Source: Pocillopora verrucosa (lineage: Eukaryota > Cnidaria > Anthozoa > Scleractinia > Pocilloporidae). Taken from it: a stretch of DNA of 64,000 nucleotides. The notes under the pieces are model-generated. The model did no database searches, was not told the DNA's origin, and worked only from the letters and a program-made list of their open reading frames with translations. The DNA is taken from NCBI RefSeq assembly GCF_036669915.1, contig NC_089313.1, positions 16,383,075-16,447,074 on the forward strand, read 5' to 3'. How positions within the stretch are numbered: position 1 is the stretch's first letter; each line of letters starts with the position of its first letter. Position numbers and translations under genes: made by a program. This document shows positions 20,277 to 32,600 of this stretch, piece after piece.

Positions 20277-20806
20277 ATGGCGAACGAAACTCTTCAAGTG
20301 AAAAGTAGGAATCCGGCGATTTTTCAATTACAAGAAGGCGGCGAGTTCTATATGATTGGAAGCGAAGTTGGCCATCGAATGGGTTTCATGAAAGGAGCTC
20401 TCTACAAGAAATTCCCTTCACTATGGCGCAGAGCTCCGACGATCGAAGAAAGGAAAATTTTGCTTTCTTTAAATGTTGGCTACAACAGTATGTCAAATTC
20501 GAATATTATGCTGGTAAAGGCATCTGAGATTGAAAAAGTAATCAGAGGTAGTGGAGAGCAGTATATGGAAAAGTTACCCAACTCGCCAACTGACCGAAAG
20601 ATGAAAGACATTGCTCAGCGTTTTAGACGACCAAATTTTCCTGGACCACTTCATTTTCCAGGAAATATTTCTCGAGAAGCGCTTAATTCTTCAGTTCAAC
20701 ATCTTAGTGCAGTTTCTTACCAAACAAGAAACAACAGCAAGTCTTGCAGCAGGTTTAGTTGGAAGGCTCGTGAAGAACTACGGAAAAAGATCTTGCCAAG
20801 TCTAAG
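20277..20806 (+). CDS. Diverged duplicate of SMARCB1 exon 1 (candidate alternative first exon)
   Basis: The 176 codons from ATG 20277 match the SMARCB1 N-terminal winged-helix domain ([20 protein letters not shown], then YKKFPSLWRRAPTIEERK and a SNIMLVKASEIEKVI segment). The tail is diverged but aligns in layout with the linker before the core SMARCB1 repeats. The frame is open to a TAG at 20808-20810, but a good donor (CTAAG|GTAGGT) at 20806 lies in phase 2. That is the phase of genuine exon 1 (ends 22240). Joined to exon 2 (22567) it would read straight into YDDHD. It could therefore be an alternative first exon, a separate short gene read to its own stop, or a decaying duplicate. The reading frame has no breaks. 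Confidence 0.65.
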
Positions 20807-21776
20807 GTAGGTTAAAGTGGACATAGTTCCAATCATCCATCTTGTATGACTTTTAATCTCAGAAAACCTTGTTGTATTTAAGCTTACCAGACTGATTTCT
20901 ATAATAAATATTTTAGCGAGAAACCGCTATATGGAGAGCAAAGATAGCTAGTTGATGTGTAAATTTGAGACACAAATTAGAGATTGCGGTCTTCCTGAAA
21001 CTAGCAAACAATATTTGGGGTAATTTAACTTCACAATTCTCCAAAAAAACTAAAACCCAGACATTACAGATACATTTCCTCTTCATCATTTTTCCATAAA
21101 ATTTATGTCATCATGAAATGAAATACGTCTGTTTAAAAGTGAAATATACTTGGCCGGGTATAATCCGGTCAGTTTCAATTAAAGAAACTCTTTCTTTACA
21201 AAAAATTATTGTAATACCAAACTTTCATTACATAAACATTTTTTAAAAAGTTTAAACGCTGTGAATTTTAATTTCAAGTACGTTTTTCTTTGTTAAATGG
21301 TTCCTTGAATTGAAAACCACATGAACGGTATAGCTCACGTACATTTTTGACAGCCTTGCCCATTGATTCTTCGCTCTATAAAAAAATTTATTCCTGTGCC
21401 CTAATATTTGAATATTTGGCAGTAATTACACACTTTCCAAGTTCTTCGATAACTTGTGTTTTGTTTAAGTGAAAGAGCCACTGAAAATTTTACTGCACCA
21501 TCTAGGTTGTTTTCGGAATTTAAACGTTTGACAAAAAAAGGGAAAATCGTAAATCGTTAGCCACACTCTAACGCTGTGGAGTTTTCTCATTGAATAGAGT
21601 TTTAATGATTAATATGTGGCACTCGAAATGAATTCAAACCGTAAAAGTGTTGAAGGTGATACGAATGGAAACGAAAAACATCAGAAGAAGTTCAACGCCG
21701 TTTCAACCGTGAGATACTGAGTATGACTTGAATCTCTCGAAGCACTGTGGGTAAACGTGATAGAGAGAAAAGAAAG

Positions 21777-24700
21777 ATGGCGGTTCGCACATATGGTCAA
21801 AAACCGAGCTCTTTTCAGCTTGGAGATGGAGAGCAATATATGATCGGATCCGAAGTGGGAAACTTTCTGCGAATGTTTAGAGGATCCTTATACAAAAAAT
21901 ACCCTTCTTTGTGGCGAAGACTTGCAACACTTGAGGAGCGAAAACAAATTGTACAGTTAGGATTAGGACACAGTAGCATAGCTACAAATGTCACTTTGTT
22001 AAAAGCTACTGAAGTGAATGAAATCTTAGAGGGAAAAGACGAAAAGTATAAAGTTTCCACGGAAGCACCCGATGCAGCGTCAAGGAATGCGGGTGGTAAA
22101 TCAAAACGGAGCAATCAGCCGACTTGGGCACCACAAACATTGTTTTCGAGTAATTCCTTCCATCTCGATGCTGTACCATGCTCGTCTACAGTGAACAGGA
22201 ATCGAATAGGACCCAAAAGGATAAAAACATTTCCCACTTGGTAAATGACTAAATGTTTGAAAACTCTGTCGCGAAATTTTAACCTATTCAAGGTTAATCG
22301 ATGATAGTAGCAAAGAGGTCGATTTTTTTTTCTAGTTTTATTTTGTTTTCAGTGGAACTTGGCATTTGTTGTTAATATGGTTTCAGATAAATGAGAAACT
22401 AACACCACTGTTGATAAACAAACAACAGCTGATTACAAGATAGTGTTGTATTTTGGGTGCCTCTTGATAACATTGGTTACCTTTCACCCACTTAGTAGAA
22501 AAGTTCTTTCTCATGAGTATTCCAGTTTAATGTTATGCCAAGTAATGCTTTGTTGTTGCATTTAAGTTATGACGACCATGACATGGCTGCCATCCATGAG
22601 GCTGCAAGTCAACCTGAAGTGTTGGTGCCTATCAGGCTGGACATAGACATTGATGGACAAAAACTTCGGGATACATTTACATGGAACAAGAGTGGTAAGT
22701 GCATGATAATCTTTGCGTAAGGGTGATCAAAATGACAGAGGGAACCGAGGCTTACAGTTTTTAAAATCAAGAAGAGTTCATAAGGTATTCCTGACTGATC
22801 TCTTAGGACAACAAAAAATTGTCCTCAGAACAAAAAAATTAATACCCACTTTGAGAAGGATTTTTAGTTGTGGCCTAGCCTTACAAACAACTACCTGCAA
22901 TTTCTTTTCTGAAATTGGTAATCAGTAGGGAGAAAACCCTTCTCAACTGTTTCATGGAGACCCACTTGATGGAGTTGCATGCAAAGTCATGGCGAGACAA
23001 ATGCAAGTTGATACAAGTATTAAATCTTCCCATCTAACTGCATGTTGAAGTTGTTGATGTGACACATGCACTGTCACAAAAGATTGTGCCATTGGTTGTT
23101 CAGTTTTAGTCCTTCTTAGATGCCTAAATTTTTTTTAGTACATTGTTTTTGTATGAACATTTCAATGGCAAAAAGGAAAAAATTACCTTTTTGTAGAAGT
23201 GAGGATAGTGTAGAGTAACAAGTTGCATAGTCTATGTGGTTTTCTGTGTGAAGTGAGCAAAGGTACAAACACTTATTGAATGAAGTTGGCAAAGTGCTTT
23301 CAGCACTCATACAACCATGTCTGTCACTTTGCTTCAAGTTGATTATGTCACAAGAAAAAAAATACATCTGATGCATTTTGATAACTCAGTTTGTTTGCTG
23401 TTTTTTTTAAAATTATTATTCAAGCTTCCCTCCAAAGGTCATGTTAAAATCTTTGATGTTACACACACTCTTTTATTTATGACTGTGCTGTTTTACTTTT
23501 TGATTTTTGTTCACTCAGGTGGCCCTTTGTTGTTTTTTTCATTCTATAGAGACACTAATTTCACCAGAGGTGTTTGCAGAAGTGTTATGTGATGATCTTG
23601 ATTTGCCTGCAGCAGCTTTTGTGCCTGCTGTTGTCCAGGCCATTAGGCAGCAGATCAAACAGTTTGACTCAGATTCTGAAATAAGCCTGGACAAACAAAC
23701 AGATCAGAGAGTTATTATCAAGGTAGGGTGCTTGGAAGTTTTAGATAATTCTTTGCTCTTAAAACTTATTATACATGTATTTGTGCTTGGAGAATAAATG
23801 AAAATGGCCTAATTGTTGTTATATGCCATTTGTGTTCTTTTTAACCATCACAGCTGCTATTAAGTCATGGAAATTCCCTTTGCACTCAGTTTTGAGATCT
23901 GTGAGTTATAGGAAGAACTGCAGTTGAAAAGCAGAAGTTTTTTTCTATAGGGAATGTATTTCTCAGGGTAGCATTAAATCACAGACCTCAGGAAAAAGTC
24001 ATTTTTTGTCTCATTGTCCCTTAGTATGTGACAAAACTTGCATCACCAACTTAGCGCTTGTTTCATTTTCAAGTGCAGGCAGTATTCCTTTGTATGTAAT
24101 GTCTTAAACCAAAGCAGTCAAAAGTATAATCTCTTAGCTCTGTGTACTTAATTAGTGATTTCAATAGCTTTTTAAGGAGGTGTCATAGTGTGATAAAATA
24201 TATGACAGTTCATGTACCTTCTATGAAACATTCAATTGATGATCAAGGCAAGAATAGCTGTAGTGTGTCTTCAGGTGTGGAGGGGATAGGAGATGTAGAA
24301 TTGGTGTGTTTCATCAAGACATTCCTCTGTTCAGTCTCTTCTTGTCTTAAGTTCTTTCCCTATGGAGAGGAAAGCAGAGGGTGTGAAAACTAGAGGGTTA
24401 TTCAGCCTTGCACTTCTCAGTTTCAGTAGAATTTTTGCCAACTGAGTTGAAGTTGGTGATGTCAAATCTGGGTACAGTCAAACCTTGATTATCTGAATTT
24501 TTTGGTTATCTTTACTTTTTCTCTGGTCCCATTTTTGTCATGAATATTTATTAGTCTTGATCAAGATCCATAGCCATATTCTTTTTAAAACTATAGCGTT
24601 GAAAAGTGAAGTAAAGGCGAGTTTGTTTCACTTTCAAAAAGCAAAAGCAGCACTCATATGCATTGTAACCTATGAAGAACATCCGGGGTCCAATTGGCTT

Positions 24701-26053
24701 AGAGTTGCTTTGTTGCTATGTGAAGCTTTGCACTCTCTTAGCTTGTTCAGAATGTTATGCGAGATAAACAAGCTACACAGCGTCACAAATGTTTGTTCCT
24801 CGTTAACATTCATATTCTTGATTATCCGGACCCTTGATTATCCAGACCATTTTATCAAGTCCCAATAAGTCTGGATAATCGAGGTTCAACTGTATTCAGT
24901 TGAAGTGTTTCAAAGAATTGACAGTGAAAGAGTAGAACAGCACGTGTCTACAATTTCAGCACCAAACAGCTACAAAAACAGCTGTAGCAATGATAACCAC
25001 ACACACAACTAAAGTTGAAAGTTTGCTGATTTAAAGAATTCTCTTGCAAATGAAGGTAACAGCTTAGTGATGGGTTGATTTTTAAAGTTGAATTTGGTAG
25101 GAGTACATGCATGTCCCTTTTCTGGTATTGGTTCAGACATTGAGACACTCTCTGGGTCCTTCAAAGATCTTCTGAGCTCTTTATCAGGGAGAAATTGGAT
25201 GTCAGTCAGCTTATTTGAAAGCCTTCAGCTCCTGAACTATGCCTCTGGTCTCAATTTTGAGTGACCATGTTCCTTTGTTAATTTCATCCAAACAGCTTAA
25301 TATCCATGTTGGTAACATTTCCCTAATGGACCAGTTTGAGTGGGACTTGTCAGAACCTCTTAACTCACCTGAAGAATTTGCATTAAGCCTCTGCTCAGAC
25401 CTGGGCCTGGGTGGTGAGTTTGCCACAGCCATTGCATACAGTATTCGTGGTCAACTTAATTGGCATTCAAAAACATATGCCTTCAGTGAGGCACCCCTCC
25501 CAAGTGTCGAAACTGCCATAAGATCAGGGACAGATGTTGATAATTGGGGTCCTTACTTGGAGACTCTGACTGATGCAGAAATGGAGAAGAAGCTTCGAGA
25601 CCAAGACAGAAACACTAGGTTTGTATTGTATTGTATTTGTTTTTTTTCTGACAGTTTCATCACCAATTATGTATCAATGGATTGAATTGATAAGTATGCT
25701 TATTTTCTTACAATTTCGGCAGCTGCTCTCAAGATGTTGAAGAAAAACTTTTTTTTTATAAGAATTTTGGCAGCTTATTCCAAAACATTAAAGAAAACCT
25801 ATCCTATTTGTTGGACAAAAGTAATCCATTTGCCTTCCATTGGCTCTTTGTCATGTTTTCTCTTTGAATGGCAGTTTTGATTACCTTAGTTTTAGCTTGA
25901 CAGCAATCAACAAAATGTACTTTATTCAATGCAATTTGTAATTTCTTGACGTATTTTGGGGATATTGTTAGAGAAATGGTTTAGTAAGAGTTGTATCTGT
26001 AATTCTCTTACAGACGAATGAGGCGTCTTGCCAACACAGCTCCTGTCTATTAG
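21777..26053 (+). CDS. SMARCB1: SMARCB1 / SNF5 / INI1, core subunit of SWI/SNF (BAF) chromatin remodeller
   Basis: Exons 21777-22240, 22567-22694, 23550-23722, 25296-25618, 26014-26053; 375 aa, close to the 376-385 aa of vertebrate forms. In order: the N-terminal winged-helix domain (about aa 8-115; [20 protein letters not shown]), a linker with [21 protein letters not shown]5 repeat 1 (from about aa 165; [20 protein letters not shown]), repeat 2 (from aa 256; [20 protein letters not shown]), and the basic C-terminal helix ([15 protein letters not shown]) that contacts the nucleosome acidic patch. Repeat 1 binds the SWIRM domain of BAF155/170. It acts in the nucleus. The ATG is at 21777; upstream in-frame sequence lacks ATG. 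A poly(A) signal AATAAA lies at 26289-26294. Confidence 0.95.
24475..24892. mobile_element. pogo/Tigger-like MITE
   Basis: Starts CAGTCAAACCTTGATTATC and ends GATAATCGAGGTTCAACTG, which are near-perfect terminal inverted repeats of about 20 bp. It is flanked by TA on both sides (24473-24474 and 24893-24894), the target duplication of Tc1/mariner-pogo elements. No transposase is present in the 418 bp. It lies in SMARCB1 intron 3. Confidence 0.75.
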
Positions 26054-26671
26054 AGAGTGGCTCTGTCTTTGCAGAAACATTGCATTTAGGATTTATTATA
26101 CAATAGTTACGTTCCTTGTTCTTTGTAAATAACTTAACTTAATGTAGAGGAAAACAAGGACTAGTTTGGGTATTGAAAGAAAAGAAAATTGTTCAGATTT
26201 AGTGAAGAAGGCTTTTCGGTGTTCATTGGACTTGTTTGTGTGTTTGCATCTTTTGTTGTTGGATATATTGCTGTGAAAAAGTTTTATGAATAAAGATTTT
26301 AATACTAAATAACTATTTAGTGAATTTCAGATTGATAATAGGGCTATACAAGATGTTCTTTTTACTGAAATAAGGGGTTTCTAACGGCATAAATGTATTC
26401 CACATCGTCCTGTGGTCAACCACAAAATGAGATAGTGTCCTGTGGTCAAGGGTGCAAGCAACTTTAAGATCCTGTTTTTGTATACATGTATCAATGAGCT
26501 ATGACTCTTTTTCCCTTTTCCTGATAGAGAACCACCCATGTCAACTTAAGAACAATCTTTGAATTGGACCAGTCTTGTTGAAAAAAATATAACTTGTATG
26601 TTTACATATGAAAATTTCCTTCATGTATCGAAGTGTTATCAATCAGTCCTTTTTCTCTTGATCTAATCCTC
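26054..26671. other. Convergent 3' UTR space between SMARCB1 and RASAL1
   Basis: About 620 bp separate the two stop codons. SMARCB1's AATAAA is at 26289. On the minus strand an AATAAA lies near 26091, inside the SMARCB1 3' UTR, so the two transcripts may overlap at their ends. No gene is seen. Confidence 0.4.
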
Positions 26672-29600
26672 TTATTTTCTAATAGCTTTCTCCTCGAATG
26701 TTTGGTGAGTCTTTTCGAGTTCATCTATTACCTCCAACAGCTTCGTAGCCATAGCTCTTTCGGCTGTTGAAGACGTATGTGAGTCCTTTACTGATATCTC
26801 TTCATCTTTCGCTGTGTCGTAGGATTCTTGAGAATGTTTCCGCTGCTCATTAATTCCAAGAAATTTCTTTCGAATCTCGTCTCGACTTTGAAGAAGCTGT
26901 GTAAAAATCATCTGCGCTTCGGAGTCTGGGTCCAATGGATCTCGCCAGTCGCTCAAGGTCACGTGTGTATGTGTCCGCTGACAACCTCCAGCTGAAACAG
27001 GGCGTAGAAATTTTTTGTTAGTCTTCACAAGCTGGGGTTTAAAGTATTAAGGCGCAATCAACCGAGCCTTTCCCACTTTCTTATTGCAAGGCACGAGTGA
27101 GGCATGTGGGTGGGTTATAATCGACCTGCTTCACCGCTAGAGCTCTTCCTAAGGTTGGATTGGTTTTTATAACCCTTTTACAAAACACGTGATTGAATCC
27201 ACTGACCTGATTGAATAACTCGCTTGCAGCATGTCCATTTGTTTTTGTGAAAGACTCCCGGATGGAAGTAATTGAGCAGATTAGTATTAGAAATGGTGGT
27301 CTTCCTTATCGCTGAAAGCCACTGATTCATTTCGTTCACATCCTGAAGACAAAGTAAAAAGTTATCAATTTTTTTGTTGCCTGCAGCGAGGCTCTTGCTT
27401 GCGGGCTCAGCAACAACCTTTGTGTAGCATACAAGCTGTCGGGGCAGGCGTGGTTTATTTTTCCACGAAGAATGCGCACAGTTTGCATTATTGCATGAGT
27501 TTCTGACGTGACGATAGTATAATTTACCTGAGCGGCGAGGTAGAGAATTTGCAGAGCTTCATCATAACCCTTACTGACCACTTGAAACACGTTGGGTTTT
27601 TGAAAAGCTGACTCGTCAACTCGTTCCACGGCAAGAATTTTTCTGGTTGGAAGAAACTGCCTTGTCTGTAAAGTGGAAAGGTCAATTAGACAGAATATGG
27701 GAGTGGCACACCCCCTTATTTTGTTACATCATACATTTATTACCATTACGATAGAAGCTAATGGTTGAACGCAGAGATCACGTCGAACTAAGTTATACCA
27801 TCTGATTGGTTTCCGTATACATTTCGTCTTAATACAAAACTAATTCCGGACCAGCTGCTGAAGCGCATCTCGGTTTATATGTCAAGTTGCCTCCCCCCTC
27901 CCCCAATTCGCTCCTTTCCAGGCTTGTCGTGGTTTTTTTCGACTATTAGACGGTACCCGTGTAAGTCTTGGGGGTAGGAGGGGGAGGGGGGCAATGCGAT
28001 GGTTACATGTCTTTTATAATAACACAACATCATGACCGAGGATAGGGATTGCACCTGCATCTTTTGGGTCAGCCATAAGAGTGCGGTGTCTCCGATGCCA
28101 TTTACCGATATTTGGAAATAAATCTCACCACAGGTCTATTGTAATCTTATGCAACGCCTTGCTTTGATAATGTGTTACCTGTGAATCGTTTGTTTTGGCG
28201 TAAAGGAAATTCTCAGTGCTGAGCCAACAATGGCGCTTTTTGAACTTGAACGGCTTTGGCAGCCTGGTGTCCCTGTAGCGACTTTTCTTGAGAGAGCCTT
28301 CCTTGATGATCAGTGAGTGACTGAATACGGTCCTCCTGTGGTCACAACCTGGAACTGAAAATTATAGGAGACAGAGAATAAAAGAAGGAAACAAAAGTAT
28401 TTTTAATTTAGCAATCAAAGAAACACCAGGAGAGCCTTAAAGGTAGAGAATCATCCGCGAAGATTTGCTCCCCTTTCGAGTGGTGGTGAAGAGGAGACTA
28501 CATTTTTTGACCAATGGAATACGCCCAAAGTGTGCCTAAGCCGTCATTCACATACCACCTCCAATCGAAAATTCGTTATTTTTTCACTGTTTCATTCTTC
28601 GAGTCAAGACTGTTTTTCTGACTAAAGTTAGGATATGGCGAATGCCCTGCTATCAAAAGATAGTTACCTTCTGTATCTTCCACGTCTGCAAGCTGATCCA
28701 GGAAGTCCTTTACTTCATCAGTGTACAATGCGATCCATTTGTACAGTGGTCCCATCCATTCCTCCTTTCCGTTTTGAAGAGGGAGTTCTATGTTGCCAAT
28801 CTTCTGGACAGTCTAACAACAAAGGCAACAAACAAAAAAGAACAATCAGAAATATTTCTTGCGGTTTGACGACAAAAGAGATTTCACGTTGTCCGGGAAC
28901 GTTTAAAGAAAATTGCATCGTCGTGAATTAATTCTGATTGGGAAAGTCTTAAATTCGCAAATCAATGAAACCAACCCTTTCCCCTTCTCCTTCTTAAGTT
29001 TGACAGGCACACATTCTTATTTGTCGTCATCGTCCTTCTCTTCTTAAATACAGACCTTTGCTAGGATGGTTAGGGTGCGTGATACATTTTTGTCGGCGTG
29101 GTTTTCACGCAGACCGAAGAGCTTGGGTCCAAGTATTGCTGGCACATAGAATCGTAGAAACAGGAAACCACTCACGGCTGTGTACTTAGAGTCCTGAGAA
29201 AGGAATGATTTAGTCATTTCTAACATTTGAGATTGTATTAGCTACGATTAAATCAAGGCTGTGGTGGACTGAGGAGCAGTCTTTGCGTGCCTCTTTAGTT
29301 TCCAGGCTACACTGTGTCAATATACGCTATCTGAAATATCTTCAGTTTTGCGGACTTTGACATCTTCACTTTGCGCTTTATTTTCATTAGTTCTCCCGAA
29401 AGATTTGGGCTTCGGCTAACAGGATGAAAGATGGCGATTTTAGGAATTGGTTATATCACATAGAGGAATTTCCAATTCACCCTCCTAACCAATAAAAAGC
29501 AAAACTACAACCAACAGTGACTTGTCCACTTGTATTTTCCCGCGCATCCGGCAGGTTGCTTGAACTTAACTTTGAGCTCTGATTGACTCCTTGTGATATT

Positions 29601-32600
29601 TTCTATGATCTTATTGGCCGCTATGATTACTTTGGTTATTTTGGTTTTACGACCAATGCATACCATCCAATCTCTTTACTAGGAGATTGTTTTAAAACCA
29701 CAAGCTTCTTAGAGGGACTGGCATCCAATTTCTTAAAGTTTCACCGCTGAAGCAAACACTGAGGTCATGGAAATTAAGGAAATGGAAATGTATTGTGAAT
29801 AGTATGGAAAATATGTATGCTGATGTTCAAGTTTAAAGGGTTAATGGTGAAAACTGGAAATCAAGCTACAAATAAGCATTTCTGGTGATTCACCTCGTAA
29901 TCAGGTATATCACCAAAGCGATCCGAGACTCTCCGAGCGAGATTCCTGAAGGCCGCGCGCATGTAGCTTGGACATTCTTTGACTGAGTTCAGGATTGACA
30001 TCATGACTGTTTCTAAGTAAGTGGTCAACACTGACAGGCTCTTGTCTTGCTCGTCAACTGGCCTCAAGCTTAGGCGTCTGCAAACAGGTCAGGAAACTGA
30101 ATTCATAGGTGTTATAATTTTCATAGGGGGTTTTACGAAAAGCAACGTCTCCGTGAGTGTTTCTCAGAAACGGTACCTAGTTTATCGTCTGCATCTGGTA
30201 CCATCCTCGATCCTTTTTAGGCTACCATAAACGAATATGAGCGTTCCATTAACCCCTGTTCCTTCTTAAATGAACTCTGAACCTCCCCACTAGAGCTTCA
30301 AATTTGTAATAATCCATCTCCCCCTTCCCCTTCTCCTTCCCCACCCACTGTTCCTTCAATCTCGCCCCTTAAACAAACGTTCCCAAATAAAATTGTAGGT
30401 AAACCGAGAAGTCAAGTCAGTTAAGAAATACTGCTCAATCAAACACCAACTTCTCTGAGCCATTATAGTAATACTTGGAGAAAAAAAAATCGAAAAAAAA
30501 AAATCTGCGGTATCCGATGGTCTGATGTACGATTCTTAACGAGGACTCAGAACTTTTTCTTTATCCCGCGCTCGTGACAAGACGAAAAACATTTTTCTCT
30601 ATGTCTTTACCGAGCTCAAAACTTGCCATCTCTGTTATTCTAATAGTAATACTTGTATCGCAGACAATGCAAATAATTGATATCTTGATCTGGGAAGGTA
30701 AATGCGTCCTTTTAATCACATGTTCTGCTAATCTCGTGTCTCTACTATTCCTTCCGATATGGTTTGTTTGTGGGGCCTAAGTTTTCAAAGGCTTTTATTT
30801 GTCAGTGATGATTGGTTCAAATGACCGACTAGTATACCTCACCTGAGAGCGCTTTGTTTCCGTTCCGCAGCTTTGCATGGATCGAGTTCGCAGTATTTGC
30901 GTTCTTCAAATATCTTGTCGAGAACTGGTTTCAATGTTTCCGAAAGGTATGGCATACCTACAATCTTACAGTGGAAAAACGACCTCAGTAGTCAGAAAAT
31001 TTTACTGAAAAGAGGAACGATAGCAAGGTATCCAGGCCATAAAGCCATAGACGGTAAAGTTGTGGCTGAACCTCTGTGGAGACCTCGCATCTAAAACATG
31101 CATTTATTTCGTGTCCGAGCACCATACGTTTTTCGATGTTAGTCACCTGGATTGCTTGTTAAATTAAGATGATATTTCCTCGTTGATCATCTCATGTTTA
31201 GTTGAGCACTGTTTACATTACCTTCATGAATTGTTCCATACACTTGGCTGCCAGACTGTTGCCTCTAAACAGAGTCCTAGGACAACCTATAAACAAGAAA
31301 ACAGCAACAACAAAAACGTTGTGTGGTTGGTAAACAAGTGAACTCTTCTGAGGAAAGTTTCTTGAGAGAGAATCCCACTTCTTCAAGATCTTCTATTTGC
31401 GCGAAATTCACATTCCAGATTTTTCATTTTTGTTTATATCCTCAAAGGGGTGGGGGGGGGGGGTGGAGAGTCGAGCTCTACTGTCTATTAGCACTTGAGG
31501 GCGTGAAAAGTTGATTCATGAAAAGAGTAAGGCAAATAGAGGCAATGACCCCTCCCCCCTTTTTCCTTAGCTTCCCCCTCTGGTCCTGAAGCAGGATTAT
31601 ACGATGGACTGGCTTTTGGATATTTCTATTGAATGCTTAGCATGAAGGCAAAGCCGAAGTTGCGATGGGTTCGTAGTAACTCCTTCTCAGCTATTTGATA
31701 ACCTACGCTCTTATCAAAGTCTTTATCACATAAAGAAATTAAAGTACAAAGCCATTACTTATACTTGTATTCCTTATTTCGCGAAGAGTCAGATAGTCGA
31801 GAAACGGTATAACGAGATCTTGGCCAATAAACAGACGAACAAGCTGGTGAGCCAGAATTGCTTGGTCAGCGGCAGTCAGCTGTTCTATTAAGCTCAACGC
31901 TGTGGGATCCAGGCTCTCCGGGTCCTTAGCGGAGTTGACAAGAATCTCTATTAAAGACTGGTAACATTTCTGCGGTAAGACGCGTTCTTGAGTCAGACGG
32001 ACCTTCATTCGGATACTACCGAGATTCTCTCTGTCGAAAGACGCAAAAGTGAATCCTTAACACTGAGTTAGAAAGTGATGAACATGATTTGTGTGTATTT
32101 CTTGACCGAACAGTTGACTCAAATAAATCTTCTCAAGCGATTGGCACAATTTCTATATGCATGGAGGGAAGACTGGAAAGCTGGTTTCGGAATATAAAGG
32201 CGAGATTTACTAATAAATCCTGAGAGATAATGCTTATTACTGAAAATTTATGGATACAAAGTTCTCTGTCGTAGTTTTGATTATTTCGTTTTTTCGTTTT
32301 CCTTACTTCTCACAAGCTCCCTCCGATAGTAAGTTACCAGAGAACCTCGATTTCATGCACTTAGACCCAGGTCCGCGTCCAAAAAAACATAAATAGACCC
32401 TAATTGGTATGATGCATGACTTACGTCTTAATTTCTTTCAACTGAGGCATCGGGAGCAGCTTGTACCAACAGTCTCGGGTTTGTCCTGGCTTAAGCTTCG
32501 ACAGGAAAGTCGTGACCTGATAAAAAACAAAGGTAAATAAAGCCAAACATTGTAAGATTGTGCGGTCTTCGACTCTCGTTTGTAAAAACTGCTACAGCAA

